Below, piece after piece: positions 27,410 to 35,254 of a stretch of DNA of 64,000 nucleotides. The translations under genes were made by a program, and so were the position numbers. The stretch is from the NCBI RefSeq assembly GCF_009498215.1, contig NZ_CP043498.1:496001-560000 (forward strand). Direction: 5' to 3'. The notes beneath the pieces were generated by a model, which saw only the letters and a program-made list of their open reading frames with translations, made no database searches and had not been told where the DNA came from. The stretch is from Rhizobium grahamii. Lineage in GTDB: Bacteria; Pseudomonadota; Alphaproteobacteria; Rhizobiales; Rhizobiaceae. Numbering within the stretch: the first letter of the stretch is position 1; the number at the start of each line of letters is the position of its first letter.

Positions 27410-27712
27410 ATGGCCGGCGGTGATGACGACTATGTCTATGACGAAGTGACCGGGGAATGGCGTCCGGCTTCCGAGCTGGCTGCCGCAGGGCAGGGGAGCG
27501 CCGAAGTTCGGGACGCGTCCGGAAACGTCCTCAAGGACGGCGACTCCGTCACCCTCATCAAGGACCTGAAGGTCAAGGGCGCCAATCAGACGCTGAAGCA
27601 GGGTACGGTTATCAGGTCGATCCGGCTGACGGACAATCCCGAAGAGATCGACTGCCGCCACGAGGCCATCAAGGGCCTCGTCCTGCGCACGGAGTTCGTG
27701 CGTAAGCGCTGA
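27410..27712 (+). CDS. PhnA/YjdM-family protein lacking the zinc ribbon
   Basis: 100 residues. The C-terminal part (VRDASGNVLKDGDSVTLIKD, then LKVKGANQTLKQGTVI and EIDCRHEAI) is the PhnA/YjdM domain, named after the E. coli alkylphosphonate-utilisation region although its role is unclear. The usual N-terminal cysteine zinc ribbon is replaced by DDDYVYDEVTGEWRPASEL, which keeps the aromatic pattern but has no cysteines. ATG 27410 is fixed by GAGGAG seven bases upstream. A monocistronic gene; a repeat element lies 86 bp downstream. Confidence 0.85.
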   Translation: MAGGDDDYVYDEVTGEWRPASELAAAGQGSAEVRDASGNVLKDGDSVTLIKDLKVKGANQTLKQGTVIRSIRLTDNPEEIDCRHEAIKGLVLRTEFVRKR

Positions 27713-27797
27713 GCGGAATGCATCTGGGAAGAGGGCTTTAACGCTCTCAGCCGGTCGGCAAAGCCACGCGGCATATTGGGATGGATGCCCCACCGAC

Positions 27798-27906
27798 GTC
27801 ACCCCGGCCATGAGCCGGGGTCCAGCGCGCGCAAGTCCTTGCGCGTAGAAGGTCTTTCGCACCGCAGACGCGGTGCCGCTGGATGCCGGCTCAAGGCCGG
27901 CATGAC
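27798..27906. repeat. RIME-like rhizobial intergenic mosaic element
   Basis: 109-bp element made of palindromes: CCCCGGC-CATGA-GCCGGGG at the left end, TGCCGGC-TCAAG-GCCGGCA at the right end, and smaller hairpins between (CGCGCAAG-TC-CTTGCGCG; CACCGC-AGAC-GCGGTG). Size and two large terminal palindromes fit the RIME family described in rhizobia (about 108 bp). It lies between the convergent PhnA-like and HerA-like genes. Identity with RIME1 is from memory and unverified. Confidence 0.65.
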
Positions 27907-27974
27907 GGAGAAAGTGATGGCTCCGCGGAAAAGAGCACTTCGTCAGCGGTTCGAAGGGCGGTAGCGCCCTCCGC

Positions 27975-29534
27975 CTAGCGCTTCAGGCTGCCGAGGATGC
28001 CGCGCACCAGTGCCCGGCCGACCTGCGTCGCAACCGTCCGGGCAACGCTCTTCATCGCCGCTTCCACCACCGTCTCGCGCTGGTAGCCGGGCGAGCGGGC
28101 GCGGCCCTGGGTCTTGCCCTGCTGCTCGTCATTGTCGTCGCCGAAGCCCGGCAGCGTCCAGCGGCCCGAGGCGCTGCCTTCGGTCGGCTGTGTCGGCTGC
28201 GCCTGCCTGGCGGCATCGGCGTCCGACGCCTTCTTGGCGCGCGCCGCCAGGATTTCGAAGGCGGATTCCCGATCGAGATCCTCATCGTAGACGCCGAGCA
28301 CCGGGCTCTTGTCCATGACCTCCTGGCGCTCGGGATCTGTCAGCGGGCCGACGCGACCGGATGGCGGCCGGACCAGTGTCCGTTCGACGATCGAGGGCGA
28401 GCCCTTCGCTTCCAGTGTCGACACCAGCGCCTCGCCGGTGCCGAGCGTGGTAATGACGGTGGCGCAGTCGAAGGCCGGGTTCGGGCGGAAGGTGTCCGCG
28501 GCCGTCTTCACCGCCTTCTGCTCGCGCGGCGTATAGGCGCGCAGCGCATGCTGCACGCGGTTGCCGAGCTGGGCGAGGACGGTTTCCGGCACGTCGAGCG
28601 GGTTCTGCGTCACGAAATAGACGCCGACGCCCTTCGAGCGGATGAGGCGCACGACCTGCTCGACGCGCTCGAGCAGCACCTTCGGCGCATCGTTGAAGAG
28701 TAGATGCGCTTCGTCGAAGAAGAAGACGAGCTTCGGCTTGTCGGGATCGCCCACTTCGGGCAATTCCTCGAAAAGCTCTGACAGCAGCCAGAGCAGGAAG
28801 GTCGCGTAGAGCCGCGGGTTCATCATCAGCTTGTCGGCTGCGAGCACCGAGATCTGGCCGTAGCCGCGGTTGTCTGTGCGCATGATGTCGGAAATCTTCA
28901 GCGCCGGCTCCCCAAAGAAGTGTTCGGCGCCCTGTTGTTCCAGCACCAGCATCGCGCGCTGGATCGAGGCGACGGATGCCTTCGAGATCAGGCCGAACTG
29001 GCTGGAGAGCTCCGTGGCGTTCTCCGCCATGTAGTTCAGGAGCGAGGAGAAGTCCTTGAGGTCGAGCAGCGGCAGTCCGCCCTGGTCGGCGATCTTGAAG
29101 GCAATGTTGATGACGCCTTCCTGTGGCTCGGAGGCATCCATGAGGCGAGCCAGCAACAGCGGCCCCATCTCGGCAATGGTGGTGCGGACGCGGTGGCCCT
29201 TTTCTCCGAAAAGGTCCCAGAAGATGACCGGGAAGCGGTCGAACTCGTAGTCGTCGAAGCCGATCTGCTCGGCGCGCTTGGTGAGGAAGTCCTTCGGCTC
29301 GCCCTTCGCGGCGATGCCCGACAGGTCGCCCTTGATGTCCGAGCAGAAGACGGGCACGCCGGCCTTCGAGTAACCCTCGGCAAGCACCTGCAGCGTTACC
29401 GTCTTGCCGGTGCCGGTGGCGCCCGTGACGAGACCGTGGCGGTTTCCGAATTTCAGGTCGAGATATTCGGGCTTGTTGATGCTGTCGTCCGGATTACGGC
29501 TGACACCGACGAAAATCTTGCCTTCCTCGAGCAT
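27975..29534 (-). CDS. HerA-like DUF853 ATPase
   Basis: 519-residue P-loop ATPase of the DUF853 / helicase HerA-like family. Walker A is GATGTGKTVTLQ (about residue 38), Walker B KLVFFFDEAHLLF; an Arg-finger region RLIRSKGVGVYFVTQNP follows. The C terminus (about 440-519) is low-complexity, Gln/Ala-rich, then ends in an alpha-helical TQVGRALVRGILGSLKR. Family members are bacterial relatives of archaeal HerA but their role is not established. MLEEGKIF at 29534 is chosen over longer starts because GGAGGGAG lies upstream and family homology begins there. No NurA-like nuclease or Sir2 partner is adjacent. Confidence 0.88.
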   Translation of the reverse strand: MLEEGKIFVGVSRNPDDSINKPEYLDLKFGNRHGLVTGATGTGKTVTLQVLAEGYSKAGVPVFCSDIKGDLSGIAAKGEPKDFLTKRAEQIGFDDYEFDRFPVIFWDLFGEKGHRVRTTIAEMGPLLLARLMDASEPQEGVINIAFKIADQGGLPLLDLKDFSSLLNYMAENATELSSQFGLISKASVASIQRAMLVLEQQGAEHFFGEPALKISDIMRTDNRGYGQISVLAADKLMMNPRLYATFLLWLLSELFEELPEVGDPDKPKLVFFFDEAHLLFNDAPKVLLERVEQVVRLIRSKGVGVYFVTQNPLDVPETVLAQLGNRVQHALRAYTPREQKAVKTAADTFRPNPAFDCATVITTLGTGEALVSTLEAKGSPSIVERTLVRPPSGRVGPLTDPERQEVMDKSPVLGVYDEDLDRESAFEILAARAKKASDADAARQAQPTQPTEGSASGRWTLPGFGDDNDEQQGKTQGRARSPGYQRETVVEAAMKSVARTVATQVGRALVRGILGSLKR

Positions 29535-29732
29535 TTCGGAACGTCTCCCTCCGGCATTCGATGCCGCTTGCGTCAAAATGCGGAGCGCAGTTTCCGCATG
29601 GTCATTGTAATATCGCCTGACTGTTATAAGCAGGCAGCTCCGTGCGGACAACTGCCTGCATTAAAAGGAAAAGTGGGATAAGCTCGGCCTGACGGGCGGA
29701 CCGCTTGAGTTGCCGCATGAACTCGATTAACG

Positions 29733-29748
29733 TTGACGTTAACGTCAA
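29733..29748. promoter_or_regulatory. 16-bp perfect palindrome upstream of a small-protein gene
   Basis: TTGACGTTAACGTCAA is a perfect palindrome ending 16 bp before the start codon of the gene at 29765, with a partial extra copy of TTAACGTT just to its left. The position suggests an operator close to the ribosome-binding site; no cognate regulator is evident. Confidence 0.45.
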
Positions 29749-29764
29749 AAATAGGAGGCTGACG

Positions 29765-30163
29765 ATGAATGAAATCGTGGACCAGATCGCCGCGCGCGTA
29801 GGCATACCTGCGGAAGTAGCGGAAAAGGCCGTTGGCATGATGCTCGGCTTTCTGCAGCGTGAGGCCGCCGATGGCCCTGTCGCCAAGATGATCGAGGCCA
29901 TTCCCGGCGCGTCGGATCTCGTCGCCAAGTATAACGGCGAGGGCGAAACCGGTGGCGGTGGCCTGCTTGGCAGCATCATGGGCGCGTTCGGCGGAGCCGG
30001 CGGCGTCATGGCGCTCGGCCAGCAGCTGATGAGCGAAGGCCTCGGCATGGGCGAGATCACCACGCTTGCCAAGGAAACGATCGCCATTGCCGAACAGCAC
30101 GCCGGCAAGGAAGTTGTCGACGAGGTCGTTGCCTCGGTGCCTGGCCTCAGCCAGTTCGTCTGA
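29765..30163 (+). CDS. Small uncharacterised protein (DUF2267/DUF2780-like)
   Basis: 132 residues, mostly helical, with a central Gly-rich stretch (GEGETGGGGLLGSIMGAFGG). The N-terminal EIVDQIAARVGIPAEVAEKA and C-terminal VVDEVVASVPGLSQFV resemble the repeated helical units of DUF2780/DUF2267 proteins; the assignment is tentative. ATG 29765 follows AGGAGGCTGACG. No signal peptide. A perfect 16-bp palindrome lies in front and a palindromic repeat element behind. Confidence 0.75.
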   Translation: MNEIVDQIAARVGIPAEVAEKAVGMMLGFLQREAADGPVAKMIEAIPGASDLVAKYNGEGETGGGGLLGSIMGAFGGAGGVMALGQQLMSEGLGMGEITTLAKETIAIAEQHAGKEVVDEVVASVPGLSQFV

Positions 30164-30166
30164 CGA

Positions 30167-30264
30167 TAGAGCGCCGTGCGTCCTTAGGGACGCACAAAGG
30201 ACGCTCTATCTTATTGAATATAAAGGATCGGCCCGAAAATCGTTTCCGGTTTTCGGGCCGATCC
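30167..30264. repeat. Composite palindromic repeat (two hairpins), rhizobial REP-like
   Basis: First part 30167-30208: TAGAGCG ... CGCTCTA enclosing TGCGTCC-TTA-GGGACGCA. Second part 30225-30264: perfect 15-bp stem GGATCGGCCCGAAAA / TTTTCGGGCCGATCC with a 10-base loop. The combination follows a layout I recall from rhizobial intergenic regions. It starts 3 bp after the stop of the small gene, so it may also serve as its terminator. Confidence 0.65.
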
Positions 30265-30320
30265 TGTAGTGCGAATTCGCAATGGGCGGCGTCGCGCTGC
30301 CCATTGCTTCCGGCGCCCGG

Positions 30321-30767
30321 TTATTTCGAAATGCCGAGAAGCGTCAGAAATACTTTCGCCTGGTCTCGCGCCGTCTGTCGATCGGCGTTATCGATCCATT
30401 CCTGTCCGCAGAACTTCGCAACGTCATCCTTGTCGGCAGCCGCATATTCCGGATGCCGTGAACCCGCGATCGTCTGCTGCCAGGCGCAGCCGAACATTCT
30501 GCTTTCCGTGATGGCGCCGTCGCAGCCTGTGCTGAGGCAGATCGCAACCGTGTGCTGGCTCTCAAAATTGCCGAGGGTTGCCTTGCGGTAGGTGTCTATC
30601 CAGGTGTCGCGCGTAGTGCGGCAACGCGCGGGGTCCGCACTCATGCTGCAGTTCTTCTCGGCGATGTAATCCCGCGCCGCAGGCCAGTCGGAAACTTCCG
30701 CCAGACTGACGCATCCGCAGGCTAAAAGAGCGGCCACCCAATGCAATTTCGACCCTCGTCGTCGCAC
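30321..30767 (-). CDS. Small cysteine-rich putative lipoprotein
   Basis: 148 residues with an N-terminal hydrophobic segment HWVAALLACGCVSLAE; LLAC is a lipobox, giving lipidation at C17. The mature part has six or more cysteines (NCSMSADPARC, ICLSTGC, FGC, FC), consistent with disulfides in the periplasm. No family recognised. It stands alone between a repeat element and another small unknown gene. Confidence 0.65.
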   Translation of the reverse strand: MRRRGSKLHWVAALLACGCVSLAEVSDWPAARDYIAEKNCSMSADPARCRTTRDTWIDTYRKATLGNFESQHTVAICLSTGCDGAITESRMFGCAWQQTIAGSRHPEYAAADKDDVAKFCGQEWIDNADRQTARDQAKVFLTLLGISK

Positions 30768-30873
30768 GACCCGAACCTGGTGCGTGAATCACTTCACGCC
30801 AGTTCGATTACTCTTTTACGTGTTGTCAGTGCGCGCCGGAAGCCGCAATCTTCACTGCCGGCGACAAGCGAGA

Positions 30874-31080
30874 TCAATGCTTGCTCTTGGTTTCCCGGGC
30901 GAGCTTCAAAATGACATCGTCGGCCGCATCGGCGAGGGCCATTGCAATTTCGGCAGCCTTCCAGCCTCTCTTCTCCCCATTCTTGATGAGTTCGAAAAGC
31001 ATAGGCTCGAATTCGGACCTACAGGTCTCCATTCGCTGGTCTGAGTTCAAGCGATTCTTGGAAGATTGAATATCTGTCAT
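30874..31080 (-). CDS. Small conserved-type rhizobial hypothetical protein
   Basis: 68 residues, charged and helical (SEFEPMLFELIKNGEKRGWK, then AAEIAMALADAADDVIL). The pattern of a helix, the KRGW turn and an acidic helix resembles short hypothetical proteins common in Rhizobium. No signal peptide, no catalytic motif. Start 31080 has only a weak ribosome site. Confidence 0.6.
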   Translation of the reverse strand: MTDIQSSKNRLNSDQRMETCRSEFEPMLFELIKNGEKRGWKAAEIAMALADAADDVILKLARETKSKH

Positions 31081-31203
31081 CTCAATACCCCAGATTTAGA
31101 GGGTAGATTTATCAAGGCGGCTGAAGAGCGCAAGTAAATATGTTAATCGAACATTAATAATTCGATTTTTTGACTCACCTCTTCCGTAAACAACTGGAAA
31201 TCC

Positions 31204-31243
31204 AAGAAGGGCCCGCCGGGGTTTGACGAGCCCCGCCTTCTTT
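31204..31243 (+). terminator. Terminator-like hairpin without an assigned gene
   Basis: AAGAAGG pairs with CCTTCTT and, inside, CGGGG with CCCCG around a 9-base loop; a six-base bulge separates the two stem halves on the 5' side. The 3' arm runs into CTTTGTC. No plus-strand gene ends nearby, so it may terminate an unannotated RNA. Confidence 0.4.
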
Positions 31244-31379
31244 GTCGCACTGGAAAAGCAACGCGGTCAGCCCGAAAATCTTGCGTTTGCGCATGCTCCC
31301 AGTCAACTCCTACTTATTTTGTATGGACAGAGGATCGGATCCCGGAGTGGCGCAGTAATTCCTGCGGGATAAAGCTGGG

Positions 31380-31420
31380 TCGGGGCCGGAAATAGCTGTG
31401 CTTTTCTATATCGGCCCCGA
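31380..31420. other. GC-rich hairpin downstream of zwf
   Basis: TCGGGGCCG / CGGCCCCGA with an inner, imperfect GAAATAG/CTATATC extension, starting 25 bp past the zwf stop. Lacks a T-tract on either strand; it may stabilise the zwf mRNA 3' end. Confidence 0.45.
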
Positions 31421-31444
31421 AAATATACTAACTTAAAAGTGCAT

Positions 31445-32968
31445 TTATTCAGCTTGTTTTTTATGGTTGTGCGTCAAAACGCCCAGCGCGTGCCACTGCC
31501 GTCCGTCCTGCTGGATGAGGTCGTCGGCGCAGGCGGGACCCATGCTCCCGGGGGCATACGGATCCGGTCGTTTCGCACCTGATGCCCACACGTCGAGGAA
31601 GGGCTGAACGGCCGCCCAGCCAGCCTCGATCCCGTCGGCTCGCTGGAAGAGCGTCTGGTCGCCGATGAAGAGATCGTAGAGCAGGGACTCATAGCCCGTC
31701 ATCTTGCCGATATCGAACATGTCGGCGTAGCGGAAATCGAGCGACACCGGAACCGTATCGACGGAGAGGCCCGGCGACTTGATGGAGAGTTCGACGCTCA
31801 GGCCTTCATCGGGCTGTACCTGGATCACCATGCGGTTCGGCGGCAGGCTGCGCTTGATATCGGTTTCGCGAAACTGCGCGAAAGGCACCTGTCGGAACGT
31901 GACGACGATTTCGGTGTCACGCGCCGTCATCGCCTTGCCTGTCCTGAGATAGAAGGGCACGCCAGCCCAGCGCCAGGTATCGACATAGAGCTTCAACGCG
32001 ACGAAGGTTTCCGTATCGCTGTCGGGCGACACGTCCTTGCTGTCGCGGAAGGCGGTGATGGGGTTGCCGTTCAGCGTCCCCCCGGTGTAGGCGCCGCGCA
32101 CGGCATGCGTCTCGGCCTCTTCGGGCGTATAGATGCGCAGCGCGCTGAGCGCCTTGCTCTTCTCGCTGCGGATCGCCTCCGCGCCGAAGTCGTTCGGCGC
32201 TTCCATCGCGATCATCGCCAGCAGCTGGAACAGGTGGTTCGGTACCATGTCGCGGAGCGCGCCTGTCGCATCGTAGAACTTGCCGCGCATGCCGACATCG
32301 ACGGTCTCGGCGGCGGTGATCTGCACGTGGTCGATGTAGTTGTTGTTCCAGAGCGACTCGATCATCATGTTGGCGAAGCGCGCCGTCAGAATGTTCTGCA
32401 CCGTTTCCTTGCCGAGGAAGTGATCCAGCCGGTAGACTTGGCTTTCCGCCACGCGGCTGAGGATCTCGGCGTTAAGCGCGCGTGCCGAGGCGAGGTCGGT
32501 CCCGAAAGGCTTTTCGATGGCAATGCGCCGGAAACACCCGTCGCTTTCCTTCGTCAGCCCATGCTCAGCCAGCTTATCGACGAGCGGGCCGAAGAATTGC
32601 GGCGGCACCGCGAAGTAAAAGGCAGCATTGCCGCTTTGCGATGCTTTCAGCCGCTCGGCGATCTGCAGGAATATATCGTCCTTCGTGAAGTCGCCGGAGA
32701 TATAGGCGATGCGTTTCTTGAGACGCTGCCAGCCATCGCTCTTCTGATGCGCGCCGCCATCGTCCATGCCGGCGAGAAAGCTGTCGAGATGATCGACCAG
32801 CATCGCGTCGTCGCCGGCATCGATGCCGATGCCGAGAATATGCAGATCGTCTCCGACCATGCCGCTCTGCGTCAGGTTGATGATCGCCGGCACCAGCAGG
32901 CGTCGGGTGAGGTCGCCTGTGGCGCCGAAGATGACGAGGGTGACCGGCGGGGTGGGGGCTACGTCCAT
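31445..32968 (-). CDS. zwf: Glucose-6-phosphate 1-dehydrogenase
   Basis: 507 residues, full length for bacterial G6PDH. It oxidises glucose-6-phosphate to 6-phosphogluconolactone with NAD(P)+, feeding the Entner-Doudoroff and pentose phosphate routes. Visible motifs: the Rossmann dinucleotide loop IFGATGDLTRRL near the N terminus, the signature RLDHFLGKE with the active-site His around residue 178-180, and the EKPFG substrate segment. It is monocistronic and not accompanied by pgl and edd, so it may be a second isozyme. Start 32968 (MDVAPTPPVT). Confidence 0.95.
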   Translation of the reverse strand: MDVAPTPPVTLVIFGATGDLTRRLLVPAIINLTQSGMVGDDLHILGIGIDAGDDAMLVDHLDSFLAGMDDGGAHQKSDGWQRLKKRIAYISGDFTKDDIFLQIAERLKASQSGNAAFYFAVPPQFFGPLVDKLAEHGLTKESDGCFRRIAIEKPFGTDLASARALNAEILSRVAESQVYRLDHFLGKETVQNILTARFANMMIESLWNNNYIDHVQITAAETVDVGMRGKFYDATGALRDMVPNHLFQLLAMIAMEAPNDFGAEAIRSEKSKALSALRIYTPEEAETHAVRGAYTGGTLNGNPITAFRDSKDVSPDSDTETFVALKLYVDTWRWAGVPFYLRTGKAMTARDTEIVVTFRQVPFAQFRETDIKRSLPPNRMVIQVQPDEGLSVELSIKSPGLSVDTVPVSLDFRYADMFDIGKMTGYESLLYDLFIGDQTLFQRADGIEAGWAAVQPFLDVWASGAKRPDPYAPGSMGPACADDLIQQDGRQWHALGVLTHNHKKQAE

Positions 32969-33047
32969 GGTGATCTGCTCCTTGTGGCCGCGGTCAATAT
33001 AAAGCGCGCCTGCATCGTCACAAGTGGCGGTGCAGGCGCGTGACGTC

Positions 33048-33818
33048 TCAGGCTTTTACTGCGACCATGAAGAGGCGCGGAAAACGCAACAGCACGCGGC
33101 CGTCGGACATCTTCGGATAGGCCTTCTCGACGCGGGCGTGATAATCCGCCAGGAATGCCTCGCGGTGCTCTTCGCCGGCATGGTCGAGATAGGGTCTGAG
33201 GCCGGTCCCCTTCACCCATTCGACGATCGCGGCGGCATCGGCCATCGGGTGATTGTAGATCGTATGCCAGATGTCGACCCTGGCCGATTTGGCGATCAGC
33301 CGGCTGTAATAGGTCGATGGGTCAGGCAAAGGGTTCCGGCGAACGCTCCTGGCGGCGAATGCGGCCTTCCAGGGGCCGGCATGCCCGGTTTCATCCATCA
33401 GCAGGTGCGTCGGCTCATTCAGGTTGTCGGGCATCTGCACGGCAAGCGCGCCGCCCGGTGCAAGCCCGTCCATGAGCTTGTCCAGCAGGTCGATATGGTC
33501 AGGCAGCCACTGGAATACGGCGTTTGCAAACAGCAGGTCGACAGGTTCGCTCGGCTGCCATGTCGCGAGGTTCGCTTCCACGAATGCCGTGTTGGGCAGC
33601 CGCCTGCGGGCCGCTTCCAGCATGTTCAGGTCGCTGTCGAGCCCGACGACGCCGGCGCTCCCGTAGCGGTCTATGATGAGCTCGGTCGAATTGCCCGGGC
33701 CACAGCCAAGATCGATCGCCCTGTTGATGCGCTCCAGCGGAACCTGGGCAAGCAGATCCCGCGCCGGGCGGGTGCGCTCGTCTTCGAACTTCACATACTG
33801 GCTGGCAGACCATGCCAT
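33048..33818 (-). CDS. tam: Trans-aconitate 2-methyltransferase
   Basis: 256-residue class I SAM-dependent methyltransferase of the Tam family, which esterifies trans-aconitate, an inhibitor of aconitase. Starts [19 protein letters not shown], the diagnostic N terminus of Tam; SAM motif I is [14 protein letters not shown] and motif [16 protein letters not shown], followed by [12 protein letters not shown]. Start 33818 has AAGGAG 9 bases upstream; a GTG nine bases earlier is possible. Monocistronic. Confidence 0.9.
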   Translation of the reverse strand: MAWSASQYVKFEDERTRPARDLLAQVPLERINRAIDLGCGPGNSTELIIDRYGSAGVVGLDSDLNMLEAARRRLPNTAFVEANLATWQPSEPVDLLFANAVFQWLPDHIDLLDKLMDGLAPGGALAVQMPDNLNEPTHLLMDETGHAGPWKAAFAARSVRRNPLPDPSTYYSRLIAKSARVDIWHTIYNHPMADAAAIVEWVKGTGLRPYLDHAGEEHREAFLADYHARVEKAYPKMSDGRVLLRFPRLFMVAVKA

Positions 33819-33951
33819 GGGATGCACTCCTTGCTAACACATTGCTTGCTGCGCCTACGCGCATTCAGTTTGTATTGCGAGGCACGCGCTTCCGGAAGGG
33901 ATAGCTTTGTTTTGAAACGAGAATGTGAAGAGGAGATGCGATCGGCAGGCC

Positions 33952-33981
33952 GAGACTGGCGCGATCATCGGCGCCGGTCTC
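33952..33981. other. Hairpin between tam and a cupin gene
   Basis: GAGACTGGCGC / GCGCCGGTCTC, an 11-bp stem with one G-U pair and an 8-base loop, in the 208-bp gap downstream of the leftward cupin gene. Probably a transcript end, though no T-run follows on that strand. Confidence 0.4.
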
Positions 33982-34026
33982 GTCTTTGCTGTTCAGATAC
34001 TTGGCAGTAGAGCCAAGGCGTTGCCG

Positions 34027-34494
34027 TCAGGCCGCCAGGATCGTGATGCCGTGGGCGTTGGGCGCAGCCTTCATGCGTTCCATCGTTTCCGAAGACGGCG
34101 TTGCCTTCGGCGGCTCCTGCGAGCCGGTGGCTTCCAGGAATTCGGCCATGTCGCTGTCGACGATCGCCGCGAACGTGGCGGTCTCGGTACCGGGATTGGA
34201 ATAGGCGTGAGCCTGGTTCGCTTCGATGCGAACGATATCGCCCGCCGTCGCCTCGAACTCGTCGATGCCGTTTCCAGTAGCCCGGCGAACGGTGAGCCGA
34301 CCTTCGAGGATCCGGAAGACCTCGGGGCTTGCATGGCGATGCAGAGGCATCCGGCTGCCGGGTGGCACCGTCACGTCGAAGATGTTGAGCCAGCTTCCCT
34401 GCAGACGAGCCCGTCGCTCGATCCGGTCGCCCAGGACGAAGAATACCTTCGCGCTCGCCTGGGCAGGCGCTTTCACAAATGAGTTGGACATCAT
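34027..34494 (-). CDS. Cupin-domain protein
   Basis: About 155 residues with a single cupin barrel. Motif 1 is PLHRHASPEVFRILEGRLTV, carrying the metal-binding His-His-Glu pattern, and motif 2 NQAHAYSNPG. Substrate unknown; small cupins bind metals and may be dioxygenases, isomerases or sensors. The long N-terminal extension available to 34638 is Lys-rich and implausible, so the start is placed at 34494 (MMSNSF), with 34491 equally possible. Divergent from a second, different cupin gene 262 bp away. Confidence 0.8.
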   Translation of the reverse strand: MMSNSFVKAPAQASAKVFFVLGDRIERRARLQGSWLNIFDVTVPPGSRMPLHRHASPEVFRILEGRLTVRRATGNGIDEFEATAGDIVRIEANQAHAYSNPGTETATFAAIVDSDMAEFLEATGSQEPPKATPSSETMERMKAAPNAHGITILAA

Positions 34495-34756
34495 GTCTCG
34501 CTTTTTCTTTTTCTTGGCGGCGAGCCCGTTAGACCTTTCCGGAGCCCTTGGCAACCCGCCCGTTTTATCGCCTGTGGCGCTAGCAGCGTCGGCCGCCATG
34601 TGGGTAGCGATCCCGCCGGTATCAAGACGGCGCTTCATGTTGCTGTTCGGTTTCGGCCGGGACCGCCCCTTCCGACGCGCTCTTCCGGGGGGAGCCGTGC
34701 TTCAACCAATTTTGGCGGTGTGCTATCGTCAAAGCGATCAACGGGGGATAGTGGCT

Positions 34757-35239
34757 ATGTCGGATTTCCGAAAGGCAGTTGTCTCTTTGCCGGGCCGCGA
34801 GCGCGTCGCCCGGACGCCCTTTGGTGCCAGGATTGTGATCCATGCCACGGCCGCCGAGACCGGCGGCGCATTCGGAATGTGGGAAACCTTCACGCCGCCC
34901 GGCCAAGGGCCGGCGCCCCATACGCACACGCGCGAAACGGAAGTTTTCCGCGTTATCCGCGGGCTCTACCGCGTTCGATGCGGCAACGATGAGTTCGACG
35001 CCCCTCCTGGAACGGTGGTGGTTCTGCCGCCGCATGTCGCGCACAGCTGGCGCAATATCAGCGACGAGCCGGGCCAGATGTTCGCGACGGTCACGCCGGG
35101 GGGCTGCGAGCAGCTGTTCATCGATATCGAGGCGCTGAATGCTGACACACCCGAGAAAATCGCGGTAATCGAGGCGCGCCTCGGCATCATCAACGATGCG
35201 ACGCTGGCCCTCGATCTGGCGGCCGCAAATCGAGTATAG
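34757..35239 (+). CDS. Cupin-domain protein (quercetin-dioxygenase-like)
   Basis: 160 residues with a cupin core: PAPHTHTRETEVFRVIRGLY (motif 1, with metal-ligand His and Glu) and PPHVAHSWRN (motif 2). Similar to small quercetinase-like cupins with a short C-terminal helical tail (about 120-160, including NADTPEKIAVIEARLG). The start at 34757 has GGGGG about ten bases before it. The cytosolic substrate is unknown. Two cupin genes back to back may be coregulated. Confidence 0.8.
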   Translation: MSDFRKAVVSLPGRERVARTPFGARIVIHATAAETGGAFGMWETFTPPGQGPAPHTHTRETEVFRVIRGLYRVRCGNDEFDAPPGTVVVLPPHVAHSWRNISDEPGQMFATVTPGGCEQLFIDIEALNADTPEKIAVIEARLGIINDATLALDLAAANRV

Positions 35240-35254
35240 GCCACGGGCACCGCT

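Larger units (their letters stand above)
31081..31444. other. 364-bp non-coding stretch with two strong hairpins
   Basis: No credible protein gene. It holds an AT-rich segment (31130-31190) and two hairpins listed separately. An sRNA on the plus strand, from the AT-rich segment to the hairpin at 31204-31243, is possible. Confidence 0.4.

Noticed and set aside
27227..27862. 211-codon minus-strand frame opposite the PhnA-like gene
   Set aside because: Shadow frame; the plus-strand gene has a strong ribosome site and clear family similarity.
27975..29534. HerA-like ATPase as part of a Sir2-HerA or NurA-HerA defence system
   Set aside because: It is a single DUF853 gene with no Sir2, NurA or DUF4297 partner adjacent.
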